From an uncultured Bacteroidota bacterium (GTDB lineage: Bacteria > Bacteroidota > Bacteroidia > Chitinophagales > Saprospiraceae), in assembly GCA_937861115.1 (NCBI GenBank), contig CALMBD010000232.1:1-56439 (forward strand): a DNA stretch of 56,439 nucleotides, given 5' to 3'. Made by a program: the position numbers and the translations under genes. Positions 17,405 through 24,979 of the stretch are shown here, in pieces (positions within the stretch are counted from its first letter, which is position 1; the number at the start of each line of letters is the position of its first letter). The notes beneath the pieces were generated by a model, which was not told the DNA's origin, searched no databases, and saw nothing but the letters and a program-made list of their open reading frames with translations.

Positions 17405-18436
17405 TTAAACGCTTTTGCGGTCGATCAGGAAGGAGAATTGGTGCGAATTGCGGAGTGCCATGCCTGTACCGCGCACTACGGCGCGAAGCGGATCTTCCGC
17501 CACATGTACCGCCAGTTTTGTTTTTTGCTCGAGCCGTTTGTCGAGGCCGCGCAACAGGGCGCCGCCGCCGGTCAGGTAAAGCCCGGTTTTGTAAATATCG
17601 GAGGCAAGTTCGGGCGGCGTCAGTTCCAACGCCTTCAGCACAGCATCCTCGATTTTGCTGACACTCTTGTCGAGTGCATAGGCAACCTCCTGGTAGCTGA
17701 TCTTGATCTGCTTGGGAATACCCGTCATCAGGTCGCGACCGTTGACGGCATAATCGGGCGGCGGGTTCTCCAACTCGTGCAGCGCAGAGCCCACGTGTAT
17801 TTTTACCTGCTCGGCGGTGCGTTCGCCGATCAGGATATTGTGCTCGCGCTTCATGTAGTTCATGATATCATTGGTCAGTTCATCACCGGCGATGCGGATG
17901 GACTGATCGCAAACGATACCCGACAGGGCAATAACGGCAATCTCCGTGGTGCCTCCGCCGATATCGATGATCATGTTGCCCACAGGTTCCTCTATGTTCA
18001 GTCCGATACCCAGGGCGGCTGCCATAGGCTCGTGAATGAGGTAGGTTTCCTTGCTGTCCACGTGGTCGGCGGAATCGAACACGGCGCGCTTCTCCACTTC
18101 AGTGATACCGCTGGGGATACAGATCACCATTTTCAGGTGGCTGAAAAAGCTGTTTTTCCTGCCCACCATTTTGATCATGCTTTCGATCATGGCCTCCGCA
18201 GCCTGGAAATCAGCAATTACCCCGTCTTTGAGCGGGCGAACCGTTTTTATATTTTCGTGGGTTTTTTCGTGCATCTGCATGGCCCTGTGGCCCACGGCAA
18301 TGGTTTCTCCTGTGCGGCGGTTTGTAGCAACGATAGAAGGCTCGTCCACAACTACCTGATCGTCTACCATTATAAGGGTATTGGCAGTACCGAGATCGAC
18401 GGCTAATTCCTGCTTGAAAAATTTAAAGAAGTTCAA
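17405..18436 (-). CDS. mreB: Rod shape-determining actin homologue MreB
   Basis: A 343-residue actin-fold ATPase. The phosphate-1 motif DLGTANTLI lies at about 14-22, phosphate-2 IIDIGGGTTEIAVI at about 155-168, and the adenosine motif YLTGGGALLRGLD at about 283-295. The start codon is TTG: the family N-terminus (phenylalanine-rich amphipathic FFKFFKQELAVDLG) begins right there and no ATG is available just upstream. It forms membrane-bound filaments that orient PBP2 and RodA. It is the first gene of mreB-mreC-mreD-mrdA; the long hairpin directly behind it could raise MreB relative to MreC and MreD. Confidence 0.96.
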   Translation of the reverse strand: MNFFKFFKQELAVDLGTANTLIMVDDQVVVDEPSIVATNRRTGETIAVGHRAMQMHEKTHENIKTVRPLKDGVIADFQAAEAMIESMIKMVGRKNSFFSHLKMVICIPSGITEVEKRAVFDSADHVDSKETYLIHEPMAAALGIGLNIEEPVGNMIIDIGGGTTEIAVIALSGIVCDQSIRIAGDELTNDIMNYMKREHNILIGERTAEQVKIHVGSALHELENPPPDYAVNGRDLMTGIPKQIKISYQEVAYALDKSVSKIEDAVLKALELTPPELASDIYKTGLYLTGGGALLRGLDKRLEQKTKLAVHVAEDPLRAVVRGTGMALRNSHQFSFLIDRKSV

Positions 18437-18544
18437 CTGTGATGAGTGTTTGAATGTGAAGGAAACTTGGGCTTATCTAAAAATCACGCAAAAGTACGCA
18501 GGTTTTCGGGGAATCTTTGCTACCACAAAACCATAAATTTTGTT

Positions 18545-19828
18545 TTAACCAACTGTTACCACCCAAAAATCATCGGGCCGGAGATAACGACCGGCAAGTG
18601 CCTGCAATTGTGCAGCGGTTATGCTTCTTATTGTTTCTGTCATGGCATTGAATTCCAGTTCGGTAAGCCCTTCCGTAATCAGGCTTCGAACGACATCGGA
18701 AGTGTTCAGCGGACCGTCCAGTCCATTGAGCAGCATGCCCAGCAGGTAGTTACGCACCATTTCCAGTTCGTCGTCGCCGACGGGCTTTTCGCGGAGTTTT
18801 TTCATTTCAGAAAAAATTTCCCTGATCGCGGCGTCGCCGGAGCCGGCATTGACCTCGGTTGCCACATAAAAACAGCCGTCGTGAAGGTAGGCATCCAAAG
18901 TGGAGTATATGTTATAGGTCAGGCCCTTTTTCTCGCGAATATTGGTCATCAGCCGCGAACCGAAGTAGCCGCCGAATATGGTATTCAATACGAATAACCC
19001 GTTAAAATCGGGGTGGCGCTTGTTGAAAGTCCTTCGTCCGATCTTGACGGCGGTTTGAAGGGAACCGGGGTGGGGGAGTCGCACAACACTTTTTCGGGAA
19101 GGTCCTTCAGCCGGGAGCGGGTAAACGGACTGTTGTCCGGCGGCAGTTCCTGCTGTTTGACGCTGGCCAAAATGTTTGTTCAGCAGTCCGGCAACTTCGT
19201 CGTCGACCCGGCCGCTGGCAAAGATCAGGCAGTTGTCGGGTACATACCACCGGTCGAAAAACTGCACCAGATCGGCGCGTGTCAATGCCGTATAGTCATC
19301 CGGGGTGGAGTTATAGCCGTACGGGTGATTTTCACCGAAAATGAGCGCTGTTACCTTGCGATAGGCCAGCACTTCCACTTTTTCCAGTTCTACCAAAAGG
19401 TCCTGTGTGTTGGTGGTCTTGAATGTTTCCAGTTCGGTCTCCGGAAATGTTGGTTGCTGAAGCACTTCCGCATACACAGGAATGATATCCGCTATGTATT
19501 TCTTCAGGGAAAACAGCAGCACATTGGCCGTATCGAGGTTGGTCGGGACGCTCAGCGAACCGCCGTAAAAATCGATATGTTCGGCTATTTCGGCGCTGGT
19601 TTTATTTGCAGCACCCTCCCGCAACATGCGCGAGGTAGCACGGGCCACCAGACGCTTGTGTTCCTCCGGCCTGCCGGCGCGAAAAACGGTCTCAATCTTC
19701 ACGATTTCCTGATCCGGATAGTCCAGTATGTACACGGGAATGCCATTGTCCAGTCGTATGATCTGCGGACGGGGGAGTGCAAGCCCTCTGATATCCTGAA
19801 TTGGCGGCGCCACTTTGCGGTTCAACAT
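18545..19828 (-). CDS. M16 (pitrilysin) family protein lacking the zinc motif
   Basis: A 427-residue M16-fold protein (two repeated domains, with FGGYFGSRLMTNIREKKGLTYNIYS of the C-terminal domain at about 288-312). The catalytic HxxEH is absent: the aligned positions are R63, S66 and R67 in VARATSRMLREG. It should therefore be the non-catalytic half of a two-subunit peptidase, like the beta-type partners that supply the R/Y substrate pair (YNIYS region). The catalytic partner is not in this window. No signal peptide is visible. The leader in mRNA sense is a C-rich repeat tract shared in reverse orientation with dnaN. Confidence 0.88.
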   Translation of the reverse strand: MLNRKVAPPIQDIRGLALPRPQIIRLDNGIPVYILDYPDQEIVKIETVFRAGRPEEHKRLVARATSRMLREGAANKTSAEIAEHIDFYGGSLSVPTNLDTANVLLFSLKKYIADIIPVYAEVLQQPTFPETELETFKTTNTQDLLVELEKVEVLAYRKVTALIFGENHPYGYNSTPDDYTALTRADLVQFFDRWYVPDNCLIFASGRVDDEVAGLLNKHFGQRQTAGTAAGQQSVYPLPAEGPSRKSVVRLPHPGSLQTAVKIGRRTFNKRHPDFNGLFVLNTIFGGYFGSRLMTNIREKKGLTYNIYSTLDAYLHDGCFYVATEVNAGSGDAAIREIFSEMKKLREKPVGDDELEMVRNYLLGMLLNGLDGPLNTSDVVRSLITEGLTELEFNAMTETIRSITAAQLQALAGRYLRPDDFWVVTVG

Positions 19829-19837
19829 GTACTTTGC

Positions 19838-20020
19838 GGGATATGGAGGTTACGGGTTGCGGGTTGCGGAGGTTGCGGGTTACGGAGGTTGGGGGTTACG
19901 GGTTGCGGAGGTTGCGGGTTACGGAGGTTGCGGGTTACGGAGGTTGGGGGTTACGGGTTGCGGAGGTTACTGGTTACGGAGGTTACGGGTTGCAGGTTAC
20001 GGAGGTTGCGGAATTTCTTG
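19838..20020. repeat. G-rich arm of the M16-dnaN repeat
   Basis: A tract built from GGTTRCG heptamers and GAGGTTRCG nonamers, including several copies of TGCGGGTTACGGAGGT, the complement of the 16-bp unit at the window edge. All three frames are open because the unit contains no stop codons, which creates spurious reading frames here. On the plus strand the closely spaced GGG runs could form G-quadruplexes. On the minus strand it is the C-rich leader of the M16 gene. Confidence 0.9.
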
Positions 20021-20131
20021 TTATTGGCTTCGGGTTAGCAGGGCTTCGGGGTTGAGTTGGGGATGCGAAGGTAGATTTTTCTGAATTTTTCCACAGTATG
20101 TTAGTTTTTTTGCACAAAAAGGCGGCCGGAT

Positions 20132-20146
20132 GGACATACATTTGCC
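20132..20146 (+). promoter_or_regulatory. Candidate dnaN promoter -7 element
   Basis: TACATTTG at 20137-20144 fits the Bacteroidota -7 consensus TAnnTTTG. A TTTG lies upstream at 20109-20112, but the 24-base spacer is longer than the usual 19-21. If used, dnaN would have a leader of about 150 bases made almost entirely of C-rich repeats. Confidence 0.4.
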
Positions 20147-20156
20147 GCATGTAATT

Positions 20157-20283
20157 GCAACCCGCAACCTCCGTAACCCATAACCCGCAACCCGCAACCT
20201 CTGTAACCTGCAACCCGCAACCCGTAACCTCCGTAACCCGCAACCCATAACCCGCAACCTCCGTAACCCTCAACCCGATACCT
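20157..20283. repeat. C-rich arm of the M16-dnaN repeat (dnaN leader)
   Basis: Units AACCCGC, AACCTCCGT, AACCCAT and AACCTGC, complementary in character to the G-rich arm about 130-300 bp upstream. Together the arms flank a roughly 110-bp unique core (20046-20153) that must hold the divergent promoters of the M16 gene and dnaN. The tract ends about 20 bases before the dnaN start codon. Confidence 0.9.
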
Positions 20284-20301
20284 TTCAAAAACATATTATC
20301 G

Positions 20302-21420
20302 ATGAAATTCAGCGTATCTTCTTCCGAACTCCTCAAACAGCTCCAGATTGCATCAGGTGCGATCGGTTCCAACCCGGTGTTGCCCATTTTGGAAGATTTT
20401 TTATTCCGAGTTGAAAATAAGAAACTTACGATTGCGGCCACAGACCTTGAAACGAGCATCGCCACCACCATTGAAGTGCTCGCCGACGACGATTTTTCCG
20501 TGGCCGTGCCGGCGAAAATCCTGCTCGATACGCTGAAGGCCCTGCCGCAGCAGCCCGTGACCTTTTCGGTCAACGAAGAAAACTGGGGTATCGAGATCAC
20601 CTCTTCCTACGGCAAGTACAAACTCGCCGGTGAGAACGGTACTGATTATCCCAATATCCCCGAGCCGGATACGGTGGAAACGGTTAAACTCAACAGCCAG
20701 TACCTGCTGGATGCCATCAATAATACGGTTTTTGCCACTTCATCCGACGAGTTACGGCCGGCTATGACGGGGGTATATTTTCAGATCGACCAGAATAAAC
20801 TGGTCTGCGTGGCTACCGATGCGCACAAACTGGTCAAATTCACTACACACCACCTTGCCGGGGATGTTTCCACTACCTTTATCATACCTAAAAAGGCGCT
20901 GAACCTGCTCAAAAATGCCCTCCCGCCCAGCGATGCCGTTACCATTTCGTTCAACAAGGCCAATGCCTTTTTTACATTTGGCGACATGCACCTGGTGTGC
21001 CGGTTGATCGATGCCCGTTATCCGGATTACAACGCGGTGATTCCCGTGGATAACCCCAACCTGATGACGGTAAACAGGGCGGATTTTCAGAATTCACTCA
21101 AACGTATCGCTATCTACGCGAATAAAACCACCAACCAGGTGGTACTCGATATCAGCGACAAGAGCCTGACGGTCAGCGCACAGGATCTCGATTTTTCCAA
21201 TGAAGCGACCGAGCAGATGGCCTGTACATACGAGGGCGGACCAATGAAAATCGCGTTCAATGCCAAGTTCATTGTCGAAATGCTCGGCGTGCTGGAATCC
21301 GACGAGGTGAAAATGGAATTCTCCACGCCCAGTCGTGCCGGCATCCTTACACCCGTGGAAGAAGAAAATAACGACCGGGAAATTCTGATGCTGGTAATGC
21401 CGGTAATGCTCAATAATTAA
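20302..21420 (+). CDS. dnaN: DNA polymerase III beta subunit (sliding clamp)
   Basis: A 372-residue sliding clamp, the usual length, with the N-terminal MKFSVSSSELLKQLQIASGAIGSNPVLPILEDF and the central RPAMTGVYFQ (about 151-160) conserved in DnaN. The clamp encircles DNA and tethers polymerase and repair factors through a hydrophobic pocket whose C-terminal part is the final LVMPVMLNN (M-P-[MV]-[RM]-type end). It is not next to dnaA or recF, as is common in Bacteroidota. The leader is an unusual repeat tract. Confidence 0.96.
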   Translation: MKFSVSSSELLKQLQIASGAIGSNPVLPILEDFLFRVENKKLTIAATDLETSIATTIEVLADDDFSVAVPAKILLDTLKALPQQPVTFSVNEENWGIEITSSYGKYKLAGENGTDYPNIPEPDTVETVKLNSQYLLDAINNTVFATSSDELRPAMTGVYFQIDQNKLVCVATDAHKLVKFTTHHLAGDVSTTFIIPKKALNLLKNALPPSDAVTISFNKANAFFTFGDMHLVCRLIDARYPDYNAVIPVDNPNLMTVNRADFQNSLKRIAIYANKTTNQVVLDISDKSLTVSAQDLDFSNEATEQMACTYEGGPMKIAFNAKFIVEMLGVLESDEVKMEFSTPSRAGILTPVEEENNDREILMLVMPVMLNN

Positions 21421-21503
21421 TACGCGGTGTAGCGGCGTGTGGCAAAAAGGTTTGTATTCCCGCAAACTTGCTTCATCTTTGCCACCCAACAATTCTGATT
21501 GTA

Positions 21504-22787
21504 ATGGCCTACGAATTCAAACTTCCTTCCCTTGGCGACGGCGTAACCGGCAAAGTGCTCGAAATTCTCGTCAAGCCGGGCGATAAAGTATCGAAAGAAC
21601 AAATAGTCCTGATCGTCGGTACCGACAAGGTCGACGCGGAGATGCCCATCGATGCGGATGGTGTCGTCGAGGAAATTCTGGTAAAACAAGGCGACGAGGT
21701 GACCGAGGGCACACTCGTGCTGAAAATGAAAACGGATGGTGCAGCGCCCGCCGCTCCTCCGGCTGCAGATGGCGCCCAATCATCCGCCGCTCCGCCGGCA
21801 GCACCGGCGCCGCCACCGGCAGCGCCGCAACCCTCCACCCCTGCGGCAGCATCCGAACCCGCCGCAACGCGTACCGTGAGTAGTGAAGGCCTTCGCGCCA
21901 GTCCGCTGGCGCGCAAACGCGCCAAGGAACTCGGCATCAACCTGTCCGACGTCAGGCCTGCCGAAGGCGCCAGCCGGATATCTTATAAAGATGTGGTCGA
22001 CTTTGTCAAACGCAAGATCGACACCGGCGGAGGCAGTGCAGGCGCTGGTAGCGCTATGCCCCGCAAATCGCTCCCCAATTTTGAAAAATTCGGGGCTGTT
22101 GAGCGCCAGCCACTCAGTCGCATCGGCGTACTGACGGCTGAAAACATGCACTACGCATTCAATACCATTCCGCATGCGTGGATTTCCGAAAAGGCGGACA
22201 TTACACGGCTGGAGCAACTCCGGCAGCAACATAAAGACACGGTAAAAGCCGCCGGCGGCAACCTGACCACCACGGCCATCATCACCAAAGCGGTGTGTTC
22301 CGTGCTGCGCAAGATGCCGCAATTCAACGCCAGCCTCGACGACGCGACGAACGAGGTCATCTTCAAGAAATTCTTCAACATCGGCATTGCGGTGGATACG
22401 CCCAAAGGGCTGCTCGTACCGGTTATCCGGAATTGCGATCAAAAATCGCTCACCCAGATATCTGTCGACCTTACGGATATCAGTACCCGCACGCGGGAAG
22501 GGAAAAACAAACCCGACGACCTGGATGGCGGTACGTTCACCATCTCCAATATCGGCGGGATCGGCGGCACGAACATGCTCTCGATCGTCAACTGGCCGCA
22601 GGTGGCCATTCTGAGTATCACGGCAGCCACCATGGAGGCGCACTGGAACGGTTCATCTTTTGAACCGCGCCTGATGATGCCCATGACCATCGGCTGGGAC
22701 CACCGCGTGATCAACGGCGCAGATGCCGCGCGTTTCCTGGTGGACCTGAAAAAAATACTGGAAGAGCCGTTCCTGGGGTGGCTGTAG
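21504..22787 (+). CDS. 2-oxoacid dehydrogenase dihydrolipoamide acyltransferase (E2)
   Basis: A 427-residue E2 component. Domains: lipoyl domain (1-80) with the lipoylated K42 in GTDKVDAEM; an Ala/Pro-rich linker (about 83-128); peripheral-subunit-binding domain (about 135-172, ASPLARKRAKELGINLSDV); catalytic acetyltransferase domain (about 205-427). The active-site histidine is H400 in DHRVINGA, but the usual DHRxxDG aspartate is N404. The start was taken at MAYEFKLPSLG, where the lipoyl fold begins, rather than 36 bp upstream. No E1 or E3 genes adjoin. Pyruvate versus branched-chain specificity is undecided. Confidence 0.92.
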   Translation: MAYEFKLPSLGDGVTGKVLEILVKPGDKVSKEQIVLIVGTDKVDAEMPIDADGVVEEILVKQGDEVTEGTLVLKMKTDGAAPAAPPAADGAQSSAAPPAAPAPPPAAPQPSTPAAASEPAATRTVSSEGLRASPLARKRAKELGINLSDVRPAEGASRISYKDVVDFVKRKIDTGGGSAGAGSAMPRKSLPNFEKFGAVERQPLSRIGVLTAENMHYAFNTIPHAWISEKADITRLEQLRQQHKDTVKAAGGNLTTTAIITKAVCSVLRKMPQFNASLDDATNEVIFKKFFNIGIAVDTPKGLLVPVIRNCDQKSLTQISVDLTDISTRTREGKNKPDDLDGGTFTISNIGGIGGTNMLSIVNWPQVAILSITAATMEAHWNGSSFEPRLMMPMTIGWDHRVINGADAARFLVDLKKILEEPFLGWL

Positions 22788-22809
22788 AGTTGGAAGGCAT
22801 AAATTAAGG

Positions 22810-22862
22810 GGCCGACCCGAAAAGAACCCGCATTGCAGGCTCTGTTCAGGTCGGCCTTTTTT
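22810..22862 (+). terminator. Intrinsic terminator of the E2 gene
   Basis: Stem ggccgacc (22810-22817) and ggtcggcc (22849-22856) followed immediately by six T. The interior also folds partly. It lies 23 bp after the E2 stop codon. Confidence 0.85.
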
Positions 22863-22889
22863 CATTTTACCCGTTTAAGTAACGCGACA

Positions 22890-23789
22890 ATGGCAACATA
22901 TACTGTTTCATCCGACGCCGCAGGGTATTTCGGCCCGGAAACTGTTACCTGGCAACTATACCGCGAGCCGTTGTTTATCCTGGGTGGTGTCAGAGCGCTC
23001 ATCCTGCAAATTGCGCATCCTGCCGTTGCCGATGGCGTCGCCCGGTTCAGCAATTTTCAGCAAGACCCGTTTGGCCGGGGCTACCGCACCTTTCAGGCCA
23101 TGGCTACGATCTATTTCGGCGACAGAGCACAGGCAGAAGCAACTGCCGGGCGGCTCTGGCGTATCCATACGGCCATAAAAGGCGATATCCCGGCTCCCGA
23201 TACCGGAAAGCAAGTCTACACTGCCAACGACCCGGACCTGCTGCTTTGGGTGTTGGCGACGCTGACCGATACCACGCTGCGTGTGTACGAATGGCTGCCG
23301 GCATCCGGTTTGCCGGCCGATTGGCGGGAGCGGTTCTACGAGGAAAGCAAAATTGCAGCAAAATTGCTTGGTATTCCCGAGTCGGTTTATCCGCCCGATC
23401 TGGAGGCCTTCCGGACCTATTTTGATGGTATGCTGGCCGGAGACCGGTTGGGCGCGACGGAAACCTGCCGGGAAGTAGCGCAGGCGATTATTTGTCATCC
23501 GCGGTCGCCGGAAAGACTGGCGCGACTGCTTGCGGCAGGCTGGCTGCCCGGGCCGCTGTGCGAACGCCTGGGTATCGACGCGGGCAACAACCCGGAAGTG
23601 CGTTTGACAAGGCTGCTGGGCAGGGTAAGGTGGTGGTACCGCCTGCTGCCCCGGATGCGTTTCAATCCGGCATACTGGCAGGCAAAAGGGCGAATCGCCG
23701 AGGCAAACGGAACATTTGTGCCCATGCTGGGACGCTGGTACAACTGGCTTGCCCGTTTTGTCGACATACCGCTCGGACTGTCCGTTTAG
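22890..23789 (+). CDS. MpaB/rubber-oxygenase-like (DUF2236) protein
   Basis: A 299-residue protein of the oxygenase MpaB family (DUF2236; also Lcp-like). Typical features are an early aromatic segment (VTWQLYREPLFILGGVRALILQIAHPAVADGVARFSNF, about 15-53) with a conserved His-Pro, and DPFGRG...ATIYFGD. Characterised relatives bind heme or carry out oxidative cleavage, but most members are uncharacterised. The start was set at the ATG after the terminator (MATYTVSS), since the longer frame would begin inside the upstream hairpin. It converges with thyA. Confidence 0.82.
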   Translation: MATYTVSSDAAGYFGPETVTWQLYREPLFILGGVRALILQIAHPAVADGVARFSNFQQDPFGRGYRTFQAMATIYFGDRAQAEATAGRLWRIHTAIKGDIPAPDTGKQVYTANDPDLLLWVLATLTDTTLRVYEWLPASGLPADWRERFYEESKIAAKLLGIPESVYPPDLEAFRTYFDGMLAGDRLGATETCREVAQAIICHPRSPERLARLLAAGWLPGPLCERLGIDAGNNPEVRLTRLLGRVRWWYRLLPRMRFNPAYWQAKGRIAEANGTFVPMLGRWYNWLARFVDIPLGLSV

Positions 23790-23828
23790 GTTGCTCAATA
23801 TTGTAAGTCCAACAGACCGCAGAAAATA

Positions 23829-24623
23829 TCATACTGCCACCGGCGCCTTGATACCCGGCCACGGGTCATATTGCAGCAATTCAAAATCTTCGTAGTGAAA
23901 CCCGAATATATCGCGGACGGCGGGGTTCAGTTTCATCTCCGGGAGCGCGCGCGGTGTGCGCGACAACTGAAGGTTCACCTGCTCCAGATGGTTGACATAC
24001 AGGTGTGTATCGCCACCCGTCCAGATGAAATCTCCCGGCTGGAGGTCGCACACCTGTGCCAGCATCAGGGTGAGCAGCGCGTAGGAGGCGATATTAAAAG
24101 GCACACCGAGAAACACATCGGCACTGCGCTGGTACAGTTGGCAGGAGAGCCGGCCGTCGGCAACGTAGAACTGGAACAGGCAGTGGCAGGGCGCCAGCGC
24201 CATATCGGGAATATCAGCCGGGTTCCAGGCCGAGACAATGATGCGGCGGCTGTCCGGATTTGTCTTCAGGGTATGCACTACTTCACTGATCTGGTCAATG
24301 GTGCGGCCATCAGGTGCGGCCCAGGAACGCCATTGTTTCCCGTATACCGGTCCCAGGTTGCCATCGGCATCCGCCCATTCATCCCAGATACTGACCCCGT
24401 TGTCTTTGAGGTACCGGATATTGGTATCGCCTTGCAGGAACCACAACAATTCGTGTATGATGCTCCTGGTATGCACTTTTTTCGTTGTCACCAGCGGAAA
24501 TCCTGCGCTCAAATCAAAACGCATCTGGTAGCCGAACACAGAAATGGTGCCTGTGCCCGTGCGATCTGATTTCTTTGTGCCGTTTTCCAGGATATGTCTC
24601 AGGAGATCGTGATAGGCTTGCAT
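23829..24623 (-). CDS. thyA: Thymidylate synthase
   Basis: A 264-residue enzyme, the same length as the Escherichia coli protein and collinear with it. It methylates dUMP with methylenetetrahydrofolate. Visible motifs are DRTGTGT (about 21-27), the catalytic cysteine in [11 protein letters not shown] (about 142-152), RSADVFLG and the C-terminal PGIKAPVAV. The start is the ATG of MQAYHDLL; a longer frame runs upstream into a repeat tract. The usual folA neighbour is absent. In mRNA sense the leader has exact 8-bp repeats (TTCAAACC, CTGAAACC, TTTAAACC). Confidence 0.97.
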   Translation of the reverse strand: MQAYHDLLRHILENGTKKSDRTGTGTISVFGYQMRFDLSAGFPLVTTKKVHTRSIIHELLWFLQGDTNIRYLKDNGVSIWDEWADADGNLGPVYGKQWRSWAAPDGRTIDQISEVVHTLKTNPDSRRIIVSAWNPADIPDMALAPCHCLFQFYVADGRLSCQLYQRSADVFLGVPFNIASYALLTLMLAQVCDLQPGDFIWTGGDTHLYVNHLEQVNLQLSRTPRALPEMKLNPAVRDIFGFHYEDFELLQYDPWPGIKAPVAV

Positions 24624-24979
24624 ATTTGCGTGGTTTAAAGGTTTCAGGGTTTGAAGTGCCCCGGGGCTTGGTCGCCCGGGCGAATATCCGGCGTTTTTTC
24701 CTTGTGGCAAAAATGAAGGAGCAGGAAAGGGGAACCGGAGTAAAAAATGACGGATATGGGTGTTTTCAGGTTATCCTGATATCATTTCGGTTCATTTATC
24801 AATTTGGCGTCAGTATTTGGATGAAAACACCCATTTTTGCCCCTTCAAAAAAACAATTCAGGAGAAAAAACGTCTTGGAACAGTATGTTTCGCTCCACAT
24901 TTTCTTGCCTGACCAATACGCAACCCTAACCCGCAACCCTTAAACCCATAACCCTAAACCCTTTAACCCAGATTAGATT
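24624..24979. other. Divergent thyA-batA intergenic region with repeats
   Basis: A 356-bp gap without a credible gene. It holds three octamers GGTTTAAA, GGTTTCAG and GGTTTGAA (24632-24655) facing thyA; a perfect 13-bp inverted repeat ATGGGTGTTTTCA (24756-24768 with 24822-24834); and a C-rich 7-8-bp tract with core AACCC (24921-24969) ending 10 bases before the BatA-like start codon. A short frame across the middle has no recognisable product. Confidence 0.75.

Noticed and set aside
19013-20084. Long open frames encoding LRRLRVTEVGGYG-like repeats on the plus strand, and similar minus-strand frames to 20600
   Set aside because: They are created by the stop-free G-rich repeat and overlap the M16 gene; no start context or family resemblance.
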